A stretch of 64,000 nucleotides of DNA from CAYVRJ01 sp964453645. GTDB taxonomy: Bacteria; Bacillota; Clostridia; Christensenellales; JAWKQI01. The stretch is from contig CAYVRJ010000002.1 in assembly GCA_964453645.1 (NCBI GenBank), forward strand, positions 62,001-126,000, given 5' to 3'. Below, one piece after another: positions 7,937 to 16,378 of the stretch. Made by a program: the position numbers and the translations under genes. Position 1 is the first letter of the stretch, and each line of letters opens with the position of its first letter. Under the pieces are notes generated by a model. It did no database searches and was not told the DNA's origin. It was given only the letters and a program-made list of their open reading frames with translations.

Positions 7937-8734
7937 ATGAAAAAGGTGATATTTGCGCTGTTGCTCATTATTGTAACGTTCAGTTTCTTGGCATGTGTTC
8001 CCGAAAACGCACCTGCTACAGCACAGCTCAATTTGAGCGAAAAGACGGGAGAATATAAATTAATCGTGGAGACACCCAACAATGCAACCACCAGTAAAAA
8101 TACAGTTGTTGCACAAGCGGAGGGGGAGTTCAAGATTATGCCCGACATTGCATATATCACCGCAGGTGTGACGTCCAACGGCAAGAAGCAAGCAGATGTG
8201 GACAAAGAAAACCGCAAAAAGATTGACAGCTTGATGAATGCCCTAGAGGAAAACGGCATTCAGGAAAAGGACATTCGCACCATTTCATACAACGTCTTTC
8301 CCATTCGGGATTACGAATCTACCACCAACAAAATTGTTGGGTACGAGGTGCAAAACTATATTGAAATTACCTTAAAAGATATTTCAAAAGTGGGAGATAT
8401 ATTGGACGTATGCGCACAAGCGGGAGCAAACGACACAGGCAGCGTGCGGTTCGACGTTTCGGACAAAGAGAGTGCTAAAAACGAAGCCTTAAAAGTTGCG
8501 GTTGAAAACGCAAAGGCAAAGGCGGAATTGATGGCCTCTGCCGCAGGGGTAGGCATTGGGGATATTTTAAACATTACCCAAGAATATAGTTCCAGCAACG
8601 AATACAACCGGTATTATGCCGAACAGCCTGCTGCCCCCGCCATGAAAGACGAGAGCACCCCTGCAACCAGTATTTCGGCAGGAGACATCACCTTTCGTGC
8701 AAATGCAGTGATCACTTTTGAAATACAAAAATAA
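7937..8734 (+). CDS. SIMPL-domain (DUF541) lipoprotein
   Basis: Protein of 265 residues with signal peptide and lipobox F-L-A-C (cysteine 20). The SIMPL/DUF541 domain runs from about residue 55 to the end; recognisable parts are V-V-A-Q-A-E-G-E-F at the start, I-R-T-I-S-Y-N-V-F-P near the middle and A-K-A-K-A-E-L-M-A-S-A-A-G in the second half. Family members (for example BP26) form ring- or channel-like assemblies in cell envelopes; their function is not settled. The start at 7937 follows AGGAGA by six bases and the previous stop by one base, so the two lipoproteins are co-expressed. Confidence 0.85.
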   Translation: MKKVIFALLLIIVTFSFLACVPENAPATAQLNLSEKTGEYKLIVETPNNATTSKNTVVAQAEGEFKIMPDIAYITAGVTSNGKKQADVDKENRKKIDSLMNALEENGIQEKDIRTISYNVFPIRDYESTTNKIVGYEVQNYIEITLKDISKVGDILDVCAQAGANDTGSVRFDVSDKESAKNEALKVAVENAKAKAELMASAAGVGIGDILNITQEYSSSNEYNRYYAEQPAAPAMKDESTPATSISAGDITFRANAVITFEIQK

Positions 8735-8751
8735 ATATTGAAACCATTGAG

Positions 8752-8804
8752 TATACCAGAAAATGTGCTGAAAAAACTAATTTTTTTAAGACTTTTCTGG
8801 TATA
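8752..8804. repeat. Perfect 12-bp inverted repeat overlapping the pyk promoter
   Basis: TATACCAGAAAA at 8752-8763 is repeated in inverted orientation as TTTTCTGGTATA at 8793-8804, separated by 29 bases which themselves hold an A6/T7 hairpin. The right arm overlaps the -10 box of the pyk promoter. It may be a pair of operator half-sites, a DNA looping element or a terminator-like stem for the upstream gene; there is no T-run directly after the right arm. Confidence 0.7.
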
Positions 8805-8806
8805 AT
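8798..8806 (+). promoter_or_regulatory. Extended -10 promoter for pyk
   Basis: TGG followed by TATAAT at 8801-8806 forms an extended -10 element (TG-N-TATAAT). The region where a -35 box would stand reads TAATTT, which is weak, as is usual for extended -10 promoters. AGGAG lies just before the pyk ATG. Confidence 0.6.
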
Positions 8807-8834
8807 TAGTATAAGACCACAAAGGAGAAACAAT

Positions 8835-10265
8835 ATGCGCAAAACAAAAATAGTTTGCACCATTGGGCCTGCGAGCCGGAATGAAAACACCATAGAGCAG
8901 ATGATTGCAGAGGGAATGAGTGTTGCACGGCTCAACTTTTCTCACGGCACCCACGAGTATCACAAGGAAACCATTGATCTTTTAAAAAAAGTGCGGAGCA
9001 AGCTGGGGGTTGCTTTGGCCATTATGCTGGACACAAAGGGGCCTGAAATACGGCTTAAGAACTTTTTAAACGGGGAAGCACACATTCACGAAAATGAGCA
9101 GTTCACCCTCACCATTCGAGATGTAGAGGGTGATGAAACGTTAGCATCCATTACGTATCAAGATTTACCCAAGCAATTGCAGCCTGGAAACACCGTTTTG
9201 GTGGACGATGGAAATATTGAACTGTGTGTTGAGTCTTGTAATGAAACGGATATTGTCTGCAAGGTGATACGGGGCGGAAGAGTTTCCAACCACAAGGGGG
9301 TCAATGTACCTAGCGTACATCTGGACATGCAGCACATGAGTGAAGGGGACAAACAGGACATTCTCTTTGGCGTGGAAAACGATGTGGACTTTATTGCTGC
9401 TTCTTTCGTTCGCTGTTGTGAAGATATCATCAAAATGAGAAAATTTGTGGATTATCACGGTGGCCACGATATTCTGCTGATCTCAAAAATAGAAAATATT
9501 GAGGGTATCCAAAACTTTGACGAAATTTTAAAGCATTCAGACGGAATTATGGTCGCACGAGGGGATATGGGGGTTGAGGTGGAGTACGAACGCTTGCCGG
9601 GATTGCAGAAGCAGTTTATAAAGAAGTGCTATCAGTCGGGTAAGATTGTCATCACCGCCACCCAAATGCTGGAGTCCATGATAGAACATCAAAACCCCAC
9701 CCGGGCAGAGATTACGGATGTTGCCAATGCAGTGTTTGACGGCACTTCGGCTGTGATGCTCTCGGGAGAGACGGCTATGGGAAAATATCCCTTGCAGGCT
9801 GTAAAGACAATGGCAAAAATTGCAGAGCAGGCCGAACGAGATGCTTTTGCCATGGACGTATACAAAGGCATTGGGCATGAGATGGACGCAACAAACACCA
9901 CCAATGCTGTGTGTGATGCTGCCTGTACGACGGCCAGAGATATTCACGCAAAGGCTATTATTGCCCTCACAAAACATGGTCAAACGGCCAAATTAACATC
10001 AAAATTTCGGCCCTACGAGCCTATTGTTGCGGCAACGCCATTGGAAAAGACCTATCATCAGTTGGCCATGTCGTGGGGGGTCTACCCTGTGATGGCACAA
10101 AATCAAAATGACACCACAAAACTGTTTTTGCACGCAGTGGATTGCGCCAAGCAGATCGATGTAGTGGGCAACGGGGACAAGGTTGTTATTGTTGCGGGTA
10201 TCCCCCTAGATATTTCGGGTAACACCAATATCATTAAAGTGGAAACTGTGGGAAACAAAATCTAG
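8835..10265 (+). CDS. pyk: Pyruvate kinase
   Basis: Converts phosphoenolpyruvate and ADP to pyruvate and ATP in the last step of glycolysis. At 476 residues it is the short form, without the extra C-terminal PEP-utiliser-like domain of Bacillus. Visible motifs are K-I-V-C-T-I-G-P-A at 5-13, R-L-N-F-S-H-G, the D-T-K-G-P-E-I-R substrate loop, the signature I-S-K-I-E-N (with the catalytic lysine), and M-V-A-R-G-D-M-G-V-E and T-A-T-Q-M-L-E-S-M loops. Preceded by AGGAG and its own promoter, with an unusual inverted repeat, and ended by a hairpin terminator, so it is a single-gene unit. Confidence 0.97.
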   Translation: MRKTKIVCTIGPASRNENTIEQMIAEGMSVARLNFSHGTHEYHKETIDLLKKVRSKLGVALAIMLDTKGPEIRLKNFLNGEAHIHENEQFTLTIRDVEGDETLASITYQDLPKQLQPGNTVLVDDGNIELCVESCNETDIVCKVIRGGRVSNHKGVNVPSVHLDMQHMSEGDKQDILFGVENDVDFIAASFVRCCEDIIKMRKFVDYHGGHDILLISKIENIEGIQNFDEILKHSDGIMVARGDMGVEVEYERLPGLQKQFIKKCYQSGKIVITATQMLESMIEHQNPTRAEITDVANAVFDGTSAVMLSGETAMGKYPLQAVKTMAKIAEQAERDAFAMDVYKGIGHEMDATNTTNAVCDAACTTARDIHAKAIIALTKHGQTAKLTSKFRPYEPIVAATPLEKTYHQLAMSWGVYPVMAQNQNDTTKLFLHAVDCAKQIDVVGNGDKVVIVAGIPLDISGNTNIIKVETVGNKI

Positions 10266-10298
10266 TTTATTATTTTCTAAGTTTAAACATATACAAAG

Positions 10299-10332
10299 GA
10301 ACCACTTGTTGTGCACAAGTGGTTCTTTGTTT
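10299..10332. terminator. Hairpin terminator between pyk and groEL
   Basis: An 11-bp perfect stem (10299-10309 with 10315-10325) with a 5-base loop is followed by TTTGTTTG. It lies between converging pyk and groEL and may end transcripts from both sides. Confidence 0.8.
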
Positions 10333-10350
10333 GTTCTATGTAAGAATATC

Positions 10351-11982
10351 TTAGTACATTCCGGGCATTCCGCCGCCACCGCCAGGCATCATGGGAGGAT
10401 TCTCTTGGGGAATATCTGTCACGATGGATTCGGTGGTCAACAGCATAGCTGCGATGGACGATGCGTTTTGCAGTGCACTTCTCGAAACCTTAGTGGGATC
10501 GATGATACCCTTTGCAATCATGTCGCCGTATTCGCCAGCAGCTGCATCGTAACCATAGGTGGGTTTGTTCTGGGACAGCACTTTGTCGACGATAACACTG
10601 CCTTCTAAACCAGCGTTCATGACGATCTGGCGGAGAGGTTCTTCGATTGCACGGCGGATGATCGCCATACCTGTCTTTTCGTCGCCTGTAGCGGAAGCAA
10701 TTGCCTTATCCAGCGCAGAAGCAGAGTTGAGCAGGGCGATACCGCCTCCGGGTACGATACCCTCTTCAACAGCAGCACGGGTTGCAGCCAGAGCATCTTC
10801 AATGCGCATTTTTGCTTCTTTCATCTCAGTTTCGGTTGCAGCACCAACTTGGATGACAGCTACGCCACCCGACAGTTTTGCCAAACGCTCTTGCAGCTTT
10901 TCTTTGTCGTAGTCGGATGTGGTCTCTTCAATCTGAGAGCGGATGGATGCGATTCTCGCCTTGATTTCGTTGGAATCACCCATTCCCTCAACGATTGTTG
11001 TATTTTCTTTATCAACTTTAACCTGACGAGCTGTACCCAGCATATCCAGAGTTGCTTCTTTTAAATCTAAGCCGATCTCTTCGGAAATAACAGTTCCGCC
11101 AGTGAGGATTGCAATATCCTGCAGCATTGCCTTGCGGCGATCGCCAAAGCCGGGAGCCTTAACAGCAACGCAGATGAAGGTTCCTCTCAGCTTGTTGACA
11201 ACCAGAGTTGCCAGTGCTTCGCCTTCGATATCTTCAGCAATGATGAACAGCTTCTTACCCTGCTGAACCACCTGCTCTAAAACGGGCAGTATTTCCTGAA
11301 TGACGGAAATCTTCTTGTCGGTGATGAGAATGAGGGGATTATCCAGCACAGCTTCCATTTTGTCTGCATCAGTGATCATATAGGGGGAAGCGTATCCGCG
11401 GTCGAACTGCATACCTTCCACAACCACTAAGTCTGTTTGCAGAGTCTTTGCTTCTTCAACGGTGATAACGCCATCGTTGCCCACTTTTTCCATTGCTTGT
11501 GCAATGAGCTTGCCAATTTCTTCGTCGCCAGCAGAGATTGCTGCAACCTGTGCAATTGCACTGGAGCTTTCGATGGGCTTGGAAATTGCCTTTAAGCTGT
11601 CAACAGCAATGTTGGCCGCCTTAGTGATTCCCTTTTTGAGCACCATGGGGTTTGCGCCCGCTGCAACGTTTTTAAGTCCTTCACGAATGATGGCTTGTGC
11701 CAACAGGGTAGCGGTGGTGGTACCATCGCCTGCAACGTCGTTTGTCTTTGTTGCAACTTCTTTAACAAGTTGTGCACCCATGTTTTCAAACGGATCTTCT
11801 AATTCAATTTCTTTTGCGATGGTAACACCGTCATTTGTAATTAAGGGAGAGCCGAATTTTTTATCTAAAACTACGTTTCTGCCCTTTGGTCCCAAAGTCA
11901 CTTTTACTGTATCTGCTAACTGATTGACGCCATTTTCCAATGCACGGCGAGCGTCTTCGCCGAATTTCAGTTGCTTTGCCAT
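10351..11982 (-). CDS. groEL: Chaperonin GroEL (Hsp60)
   Basis: Cytosolic 60-kDa chaperonin of 543 residues that folds proteins in a double ring closed by GroES. The sequence is recognisable throughout: K-F-G-E-D-A-R-R-A near the N-terminus, the nucleotide loop T-L-G-P-K-G-R-N-V, D-G-T-T-T-A-T-L-L-A in the equatorial domain, and the flexible C-terminal tail rich in glycine and methionine (G-G-G-G-G-M-P-G-M-Y). GGAGG lies before the ATG. It is 19 bases downstream of groES and shares its CIRCE-controlled promoter. Confidence 0.99.
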   Translation of the reverse strand: MAKQLKFGEDARRALENGVNQLADTVKVTLGPKGRNVVLDKKFGSPLITNDGVTIAKEIELEDPFENMGAQLVKEVATKTNDVAGDGTTTATLLAQAIIREGLKNVAAGANPMVLKKGITKAANIAVDSLKAISKPIESSSAIAQVAAISAGDEEIGKLIAQAMEKVGNDGVITVEEAKTLQTDLVVVEGMQFDRGYASPYMITDADKMEAVLDNPLILITDKKISVIQEILPVLEQVVQQGKKLFIIAEDIEGEALATLVVNKLRGTFICVAVKAPGFGDRRKAMLQDIAILTGGTVISEEIGLDLKEATLDMLGTARQVKVDKENTTIVEGMGDSNEIKARIASIRSQIEETTSDYDKEKLQERLAKLSGGVAVIQVGAATETEMKEAKMRIEDALAATRAAVEEGIVPGGGIALLNSASALDKAIASATGDEKTGMAIIRRAIEEPLRQIVMNAGLEGSVIVDKVLSQNKPTYGYDAAAGEYGDMIAKGIIDPTKVSRSALQNASSIAAMLLTTESIVTDIPQENPPMMPGGGGGMPGMY

Positions 11983-12001
11983 GTTCTTTCCTCCGAATTA
12001 A

Positions 12002-12286
12002 TTATTCAACGATCGCTAAAATATCACTCTGGCGCACGATAATATATTCCTGTGCATCCATTTTCACTTCAGTTCCGGCATATTTGGAATAAATAACTTT
12101 ATCACCCTTCTTTACGTGCATGGTGATCTCTTTGCCATCCACATTTCCTCCGGGACCAACGGCACAAACTTCTGCCATCTGGGGTTTTTCCTTGGCGGAA
12201 CCGGGCAGAACGATACCGCTTTTGGTTGTCTCTTCGCTCTCGACATTTTTAATTACAACTCTGTCAGCTAATGGTTTGATGGTCAT
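12002..12286 (-). CDS. groES: Co-chaperonin GroES (Hsp10)
   Basis: Co-chaperonin of 94 residues, the heptameric lid of GroEL. Motifs include the start I-K-P-L-A-D-R-V-V-I, the mobile loop region E-E-T-T-K-S-G-I-V-L-P and the hairpin K-Y-A-G-T-E-V-K near the C-terminus. AGGAGG stands ahead of the ATG. The gene is first in the groES-groEL operon, 40 bases after the CIRCE operator. Confidence 0.99.
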   Translation of the reverse strand: MTIKPLADRVVIKNVESEETTKSGIVLPGSAKEKPQMAEVCAVGPGGNVDGKEITMHVKKGDKVIYSKYAGTEVKMDAQEYIIVRQSDILAIVE

Positions 12287-12326
12287 TATTACTAAACCTC
12301 CTGTTTTAATAGTTTACCTTTGTTTA

Positions 12327-12353
12327 TTAGCACTCGTTATGGGTGAGTGCTAA
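12327..12353 (-). promoter_or_regulatory. CIRCE operator (HrcA binding site)
   Basis: TTAGCACTC at 12327-12335 and GAGTGCTAA at 12345-12353 separated by nine bases: an exact match to the CIRCE inverted repeat. It lies in the 5' leader of groES, so HrcA should repress groES-groEL and release it on heat or folding stress. hrcA itself is not in the window. Confidence 0.97.
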
Positions 12354-12360
12354 CATGATT

Positions 12361-12389
12361 AATTTAACACCTTTTTCCCCATTAGTCAA
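12361..12389 (-). promoter_or_regulatory. Sigma-A promoter of groES-groEL
   Basis: On the minus strand TTGACT (12384-12389) and TAAATT (12361-12366) are separated by 17 bases and lie directly upstream of the CIRCE element. This is the usual arrangement for HrcA-controlled operons. Confidence 0.75.
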
Positions 12390-12413
12390 TACTTTTTTTA
12401 AATTTTTTAAAAG

Positions 12414-12442
12414 TTGTAATTTAATTTTAAAACCATTATAAT
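12414..12442 (+). promoter_or_regulatory. Sigma-A promoter of the toxin-antitoxin/dnaE transcript
   Basis: TTGTAA at 12414-12419 and TATAAT at 12437-12442, spacer 17 bases, 30 bases before the antitoxin start. It is divergent from the groES promoter. As the genes behind it overlap up to dnaE, it may also supply dnaE. Confidence 0.75.
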
Positions 12443-12471
12443 TTAATTAGAAACTAGTTGAGGTGGTAGAC

Positions 12472-12687
12472 ATGTCTCAGATACGCGAAAAAATGAATGA
12501 GTTAATAAACAGTCTCAATGAAGATCGATTATTAATGTTATATAGTTATGGAAGTTTTTTAAAAGAATCAGATATTCCCGAACTCTATATGTCTGGAGAA
12601 GAGCATGCATATCATGAATTTATTTTGGAGAACGACGAGAGATATTCCTTGAATGATATTGAATCTGCATTGAGAATAGATCAATGA
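12472..12687 (+). CDS. Probable antitoxin of a RelE-type module
   Basis: Small protein of 71 residues. The N-terminal half (I-R-E-K-M-N-E-L-I-N-S-L) is a predicted helix pair like the dimerising part of several small antitoxins; the C-terminal half is acidic, as expected of a segment that wraps a basic toxin, and ends in a short I-E-S-A-L helix. I do not recognise a named family with confidence; the assignment rests mainly on its overlap (ATGA) with a RelE-like gene. ATG 12472 is five bases after GAGGTGG, so the GTG at 12463 is not used. It may repress its own promoter. Confidence 0.65.
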   Translation: MSQIREKMNELINSLNEDRLLMLYSYGSFLKESDIPELYMSGEEHAYHEFILENDERYSLNDIESALRIDQ

Positions 12688-12917
12688 ATATTGAAGTCTC
12701 AAAGACAGCTAAAAAATTTCTAGAAAAGCTAAATCAGACTCAGCAGAGTAGAATCATTAAAGCGTTGTACAAATTACCTGACGGGGATATTAAAAGTATT
12801 AAAGGTGGTAAGGTTACAAAATTCAGACTGCGAGTAGGTGACTTTAGAATTATTTATGTTATTTGTAACGATGTAATTATTGTTACCGATATGGATAACC
12901 GTGGAGATATCTACTAA
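12684..12917 (+). CDS. RelE/ParE-family toxin
   Basis: Protein of 77 basic residues with the RelE/ParE fold pattern: an N-terminal strand I-E-V-S-K-T-A-K-K-F, two helices with L-E-K-L-N-Q and I-I-K-A-L-Y-K-L, and the typical sheet F-R-L-R-V-G-D-F-R-I-I-Y ending in N-R-G-D-I-Y. The family either cleaves mRNA in the ribosome or poisons gyrase. It overlaps the antitoxin by four bases and its stop overlaps the dnaE start by one base (TAATG), an odd place for a toxin since it ties an essential replication gene to the module. Confidence 0.85.
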   Translation: MNIEVSKTAKKFLEKLNQTQQSRIIKALYKLPDGDIKSIKGGKVTKFRLRVGDFRIIYVICNDVIIVTDMDNRGDIY

Positions 12918-15900
12918 TGTTTACACATTTGCATGTACACACCGAATATAGTTTGCTGGACGGAAGCGCACGGATTAGTGAGCTCGTTTTGCGGACCAAA
13001 GAATTGGGCATGGACAGCGTTGCCATCACAGATCATGGGGTGATGTACGGATGTATTGAGTTTTACACGGCTGCAAAAAATGCAGGCATTAAACCCATCA
13101 TTGGATGCGAGATGTACGTTTGTTCCAATATGTTGGAAAAGTCGTATCAGGCAAAGGAATATGCCCATTTAATACTGCTGTGCAAGGACAACACGGGTTA
13201 TCAAAATCTGTTGCACCTCCTGTCGGCTGGGTACACGGAAGGGTTTTATTATAAACCAAGAATCGATTACAATCTGCTGGAAAAGCACAGTCAAGGGCTG
13301 ATTTGCTTATCCGCCTGTTTGGCGGGGGATATTCCCCAACTTATTTTGGAGGACAAGCTGGAGAGTGCACGGGAATTATCGCGCAGATTAAAGTCTATTT
13401 TTAATGAAGACTTTTATTTTGAAATACAAGATAGCGGTATTCCTGAACAAAAAATCGTAAACCAAACGTTGATAGAATTTGCCCAAGAGTTAGACATTCC
13501 ATTGGTTGCAACCAACGATGTACACTATATCAACAGCGAAGATGCAACGGCACAAGATGTACTCATGTGCATCCAAATGGGCAGATATTTGGACGAAACG
13601 GATAGAATGCGGTTTGATACACAGGACTTTTACTTAAAGAGTGAAGAGGAAATGCAAAGGAGTTTCTCCCATTGCAAAGAAGCACTGGAGAACACACAGG
13701 TCATAGCCAACAAATGTAATGTGGAATTCGACTTTTCAACAATACACTTGCCTTCCTTCACGGCCCCCGTGGGTAAAACAAATTTTGAATATTTAAACGA
13801 ACTGTGCACAGAAGGTTTAAAACAGCGATACGAAAAAGTAACAGAGGAACTCAAACAGCGACTGAACTTTGAACTTTCGGTCATTGAAAAGATGGGTTTT
13901 ACCGACTACTTCTTGATCGTCCACGACTTTGTGGACTTTGCAAAGAGAAACGGCATAGCAGTTGGGCCGGGCAGGGGCAGCGCTGCCGGAAGCCTGTGCT
14001 CGTATGTGCTGAGAATAACTGATTTGGACCCCATTCAGTACAAGCTCTTGTTCGAACGATTCTTAAACCCGGAGCGCATATCCATGCCCGATATCGACAT
14101 CGACTTTTGTATGGAGCGAAGGGGAGAGGTCATCAGTTATGTGGTTGAAAAATATGGAGCTGACCACGTCTCCCAAATTATCACCTTTGGCACCTTGGGG
14201 GCGAAACAGGTAATAAGGGATGTAGCACGGGTGATGCGGGTTCCCCCGGCAGAAGCGGACAAAATTGCCAAGATGATACCCTTTGCACTGAAAATGACCA
14301 TCGATCGGGCAATGGAGCAAAGTTCCAAGCTCAGGCAAGAGTACGAAACCAATGAGACAGTGCGGGAAGTCATCGATATCGGCAAGAGGCTGGAAGGGCT
14401 GCCCAGACATGCGTCTGTACACGCTGCGGGTATTGTGATTACAAAAAAGCCTGTGTACGAATACGTACCCCTGCAAATCAGCACCAAGGACATGAGTGTA
14501 ATGACCCAATACCCCATGGGGGATTTGGAACAGTTGGGTCTGTTAAAGATGGACTTTTTGGGGTTGAGAAATTTAACAGTGATCCAGCACACACAAAAGA
14601 TGATTGAACAAAACTACGGTGTGGTCATCGATCTACAAAAGTTAGATTTTAATGATGAAAAGGTTTACGAACTGATTGCCTCGGGGGATACCGAAGGAAT
14701 CTTTCAGCTTGAAAGCCCGGGAATGCGTTCGCTGATGACACAACTCATGCCCAAAAACTTAAACGATATTATGGTGGGTATTTCCCTGTTTCGTCCAGGG
14801 CCAATGGATTCCATACCGGCATTTATTGAATGCAGGCGAAATCCACAGAAAGTAGAATACCTAACGCCCAAACTAAAGCCAATTTTGGAAGAGACCTTTG
14901 GAGCCATCGTCTATCAAGAACAGGTTATGGAAATCGTACGGGATCTGGCGGGTTATTCCCTGGGAAGAAGCGACTTGGTGCGGCGAGCCATGGCTAAGAA
15001 GAAGGCAAGCGTGATGGAGGCGGAGCGGGGTAACTTTGTGCAGGGTGCTATGGCCAACGGCATTGAGGGGCATATTGCAGAGAGAATATTCAATCAAATG
15101 ATTGACTTTGCAGCATACGCCTTTAATAAATCCCACGCCTGCTGTTATGGTGCCATTGCATATTACACTGCATTTTTTAAGCAGTACTACCCTGTAGAAT
15201 TTTTAACAGCACTGCTCAACAGTTATATCACCTTTGCCGACAGAGTCTCCTCCTATATGCAATATGCTAAGAAGAGGGGAATCGGCATTCTTCCCCCCAG
15301 TATCAACCACTCTATGGCTGAGTTTTCAGTAGAAAACGGTGCCATTCGGTTTGGGCTGCTCTCCATTAGAGACGTTGGGGAAAAGGCAGTTGCCGAAATC
15401 ATTGAGGAGCGAAGGAAGGGGGGGTTCACTTCCTTTGAAGATTTTATCAATCGATCGGGGGGGCATGTGAACAAGCGTATGTTAGAAGCTCTCATCCTCT
15501 CGGGTTGCTTTGATGATTTTGGACACAACAGATCGGTTCTGATGGCTGTATATGAAAACATTTTAGATGTGGCTCAGAAGAACAAGAAAAATGCTGCCAG
15601 CGGACAAGTGAGCATGTTTGATGTAAGCGACATGGGGTATGACCAACGGGTGGATTACCCAAATAAGCCTGAATATGCCCTAAAACATCTTCTTTCCCAT
15701 GAAAAGCGTGTGACGGGGATATACTTATCGGGTCATCCCTTGGATGAAATAAAGGTGCAGTCCGATGTCACCGTGAAGGCCATTCTAGATTCGTTGGAAC
15801 ACCCAGCGGAGCGGGAGTATTTCGAAAGCCGGTACGTGGAGATGGTGGGTATCCTGGTGGAAGTGAAGAAGCGATCCACTCGGTTAAAAAAGATGATGGC

Positions 15901-16312
15901 ACGGGTGCTGTTTGAAGATTTGACGGGAACCATAGAAATGATGGTGTTTCCCAAGGTGTTCACAGCCTGTGAAGATCAGCTTATAAAAGATGCCGTCGTG
16001 CGGGTGCGGGGTAAAGTGGATATTTCAGATGATGAAGCAACCCTCATTTTAGATGCCATCGAGCCATACTCATCCAGCGAAAGCCTCTTTGAAGGAAAAA
16101 AACTCTATATCAAACTGTGCGAAGGGTGCGGAGGGATCGATGGATTAAAGGAGATTACGAAAAATCATCCGGGAATATCGTCGTATGTCGTATACGACAC
16201 TGCGAACAGCAGCAAGTTCAGGGTGGGGGGCAGCAACTCCATTCGGTTGTCCGATGAATTGATGGAGGAGCTGTATTTGAAATATGGGAGAGACAACGTT
16301 GTACTGAAATAA
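12917..16312 (+). CDS. dnaE: DNA polymerase III alpha subunit
   Basis: Replicative DNA polymerase of 1131 residues. The PHP domain starts at once (H-L-H-V-H-T-E-Y-S-L-L-D-G at 3-15) and keeps most metal ligands such as I-T-D-H-G. The polymerase palm shows G-P-G-R-G-S-A-A-G-S and P-D-I-D-I-D-F, followed by the finger and helix-hairpin-helix regions and a C-terminal OB fold (near V-G-I-L-V-E-V-K-K). Length and motifs fit DnaE and not PolC. There is no separate promoter in the immediate upstream region: the ATG overlaps the toxin stop, so translation is likely coupled. The gene is followed by mtrB and pfkA. Confidence 0.97.
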   Translation: MFTHLHVHTEYSLLDGSARISELVLRTKELGMDSVAITDHGVMYGCIEFYTAAKNAGIKPIIGCEMYVCSNMLEKSYQAKEYAHLILLCKDNTGYQNLLHLLSAGYTEGFYYKPRIDYNLLEKHSQGLICLSACLAGDIPQLILEDKLESARELSRRLKSIFNEDFYFEIQDSGIPEQKIVNQTLIEFAQELDIPLVATNDVHYINSEDATAQDVLMCIQMGRYLDETDRMRFDTQDFYLKSEEEMQRSFSHCKEALENTQVIANKCNVEFDFSTIHLPSFTAPVGKTNFEYLNELCTEGLKQRYEKVTEELKQRLNFELSVIEKMGFTDYFLIVHDFVDFAKRNGIAVGPGRGSAAGSLCSYVLRITDLDPIQYKLLFERFLNPERISMPDIDIDFCMERRGEVISYVVEKYGADHVSQIITFGTLGAKQVIRDVARVMRVPPAEADKIAKMIPFALKMTIDRAMEQSSKLRQEYETNETVREVIDIGKRLEGLPRHASVHAAGIVITKKPVYEYVPLQISTKDMSVMTQYPMGDLEQLGLLKMDFLGLRNLTVIQHTQKMIEQNYGVVIDLQKLDFNDEKVYELIASGDTEGIFQLESPGMRSLMTQLMPKNLNDIMVGISLFRPGPMDSIPAFIECRRNPQKVEYLTPKLKPILEETFGAIVYQEQVMEIVRDLAGYSLGRSDLVRRAMAKKKASVMEAERGNFVQGAMANGIEGHIAERIFNQMIDFAAYAFNKSHACCYGAIAYYTAFFKQYYPVEFLTALLNSYITFADRVSSYMQYAKKRGIGILPPSINHSMAEFSVENGAIRFGLLSIRDVGEKAVAEIIEERRKGGFTSFEDFINRSGGHVNKRMLEALILSGCFDDFGHNRSVLMAVYENILDVAQKNKKNAASGQVSMFDVSDMGYDQRVDYPNKPEYALKHLLSHEKRVTGIYLSGHPLDEIKVQSDVTVKAILDSLEHPAEREYFESRYVEMVGILVEVKKRSTRLKKMMARVLFEDLTGTIEMMVFPKVFTACEDQLIKDAVVRVRGKVDISDDEATLILDAIEPYSSSESLFEGKKLYIKLCEGCGGIDGLKEITKNHPGISSYVVYDTANSSKFRVGGSNSIRLSDELMEELYLKYGRDNVVLK

Positions 16313-16318
16313 AAATGA

Positions 16319-16348
16319 TTGCTAAGTCCAAGTAGTATATGTTAGAAT
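16319..16348 (+). promoter_or_regulatory. Possible promoter of mtrB
   Basis: TTGCTA at 16319-16324 and TAGAAT at 16343-16348 with an 18-base spacer, in the 66-base gap between dnaE and mtrB. Two boxes with mismatches, so only a suggestion. Confidence 0.4.
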
Positions 16349-16378
16349 TAAACCAAATCGTTTTGAGGTGAGGGTTTC

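Noticed and set aside
16313..16378. TRAP autoregulatory site in front of mtrB
   Set aside because: A few TAG and GAG triplets occur but not in the regular two-to-three-base spacing and number that TRAP needs.
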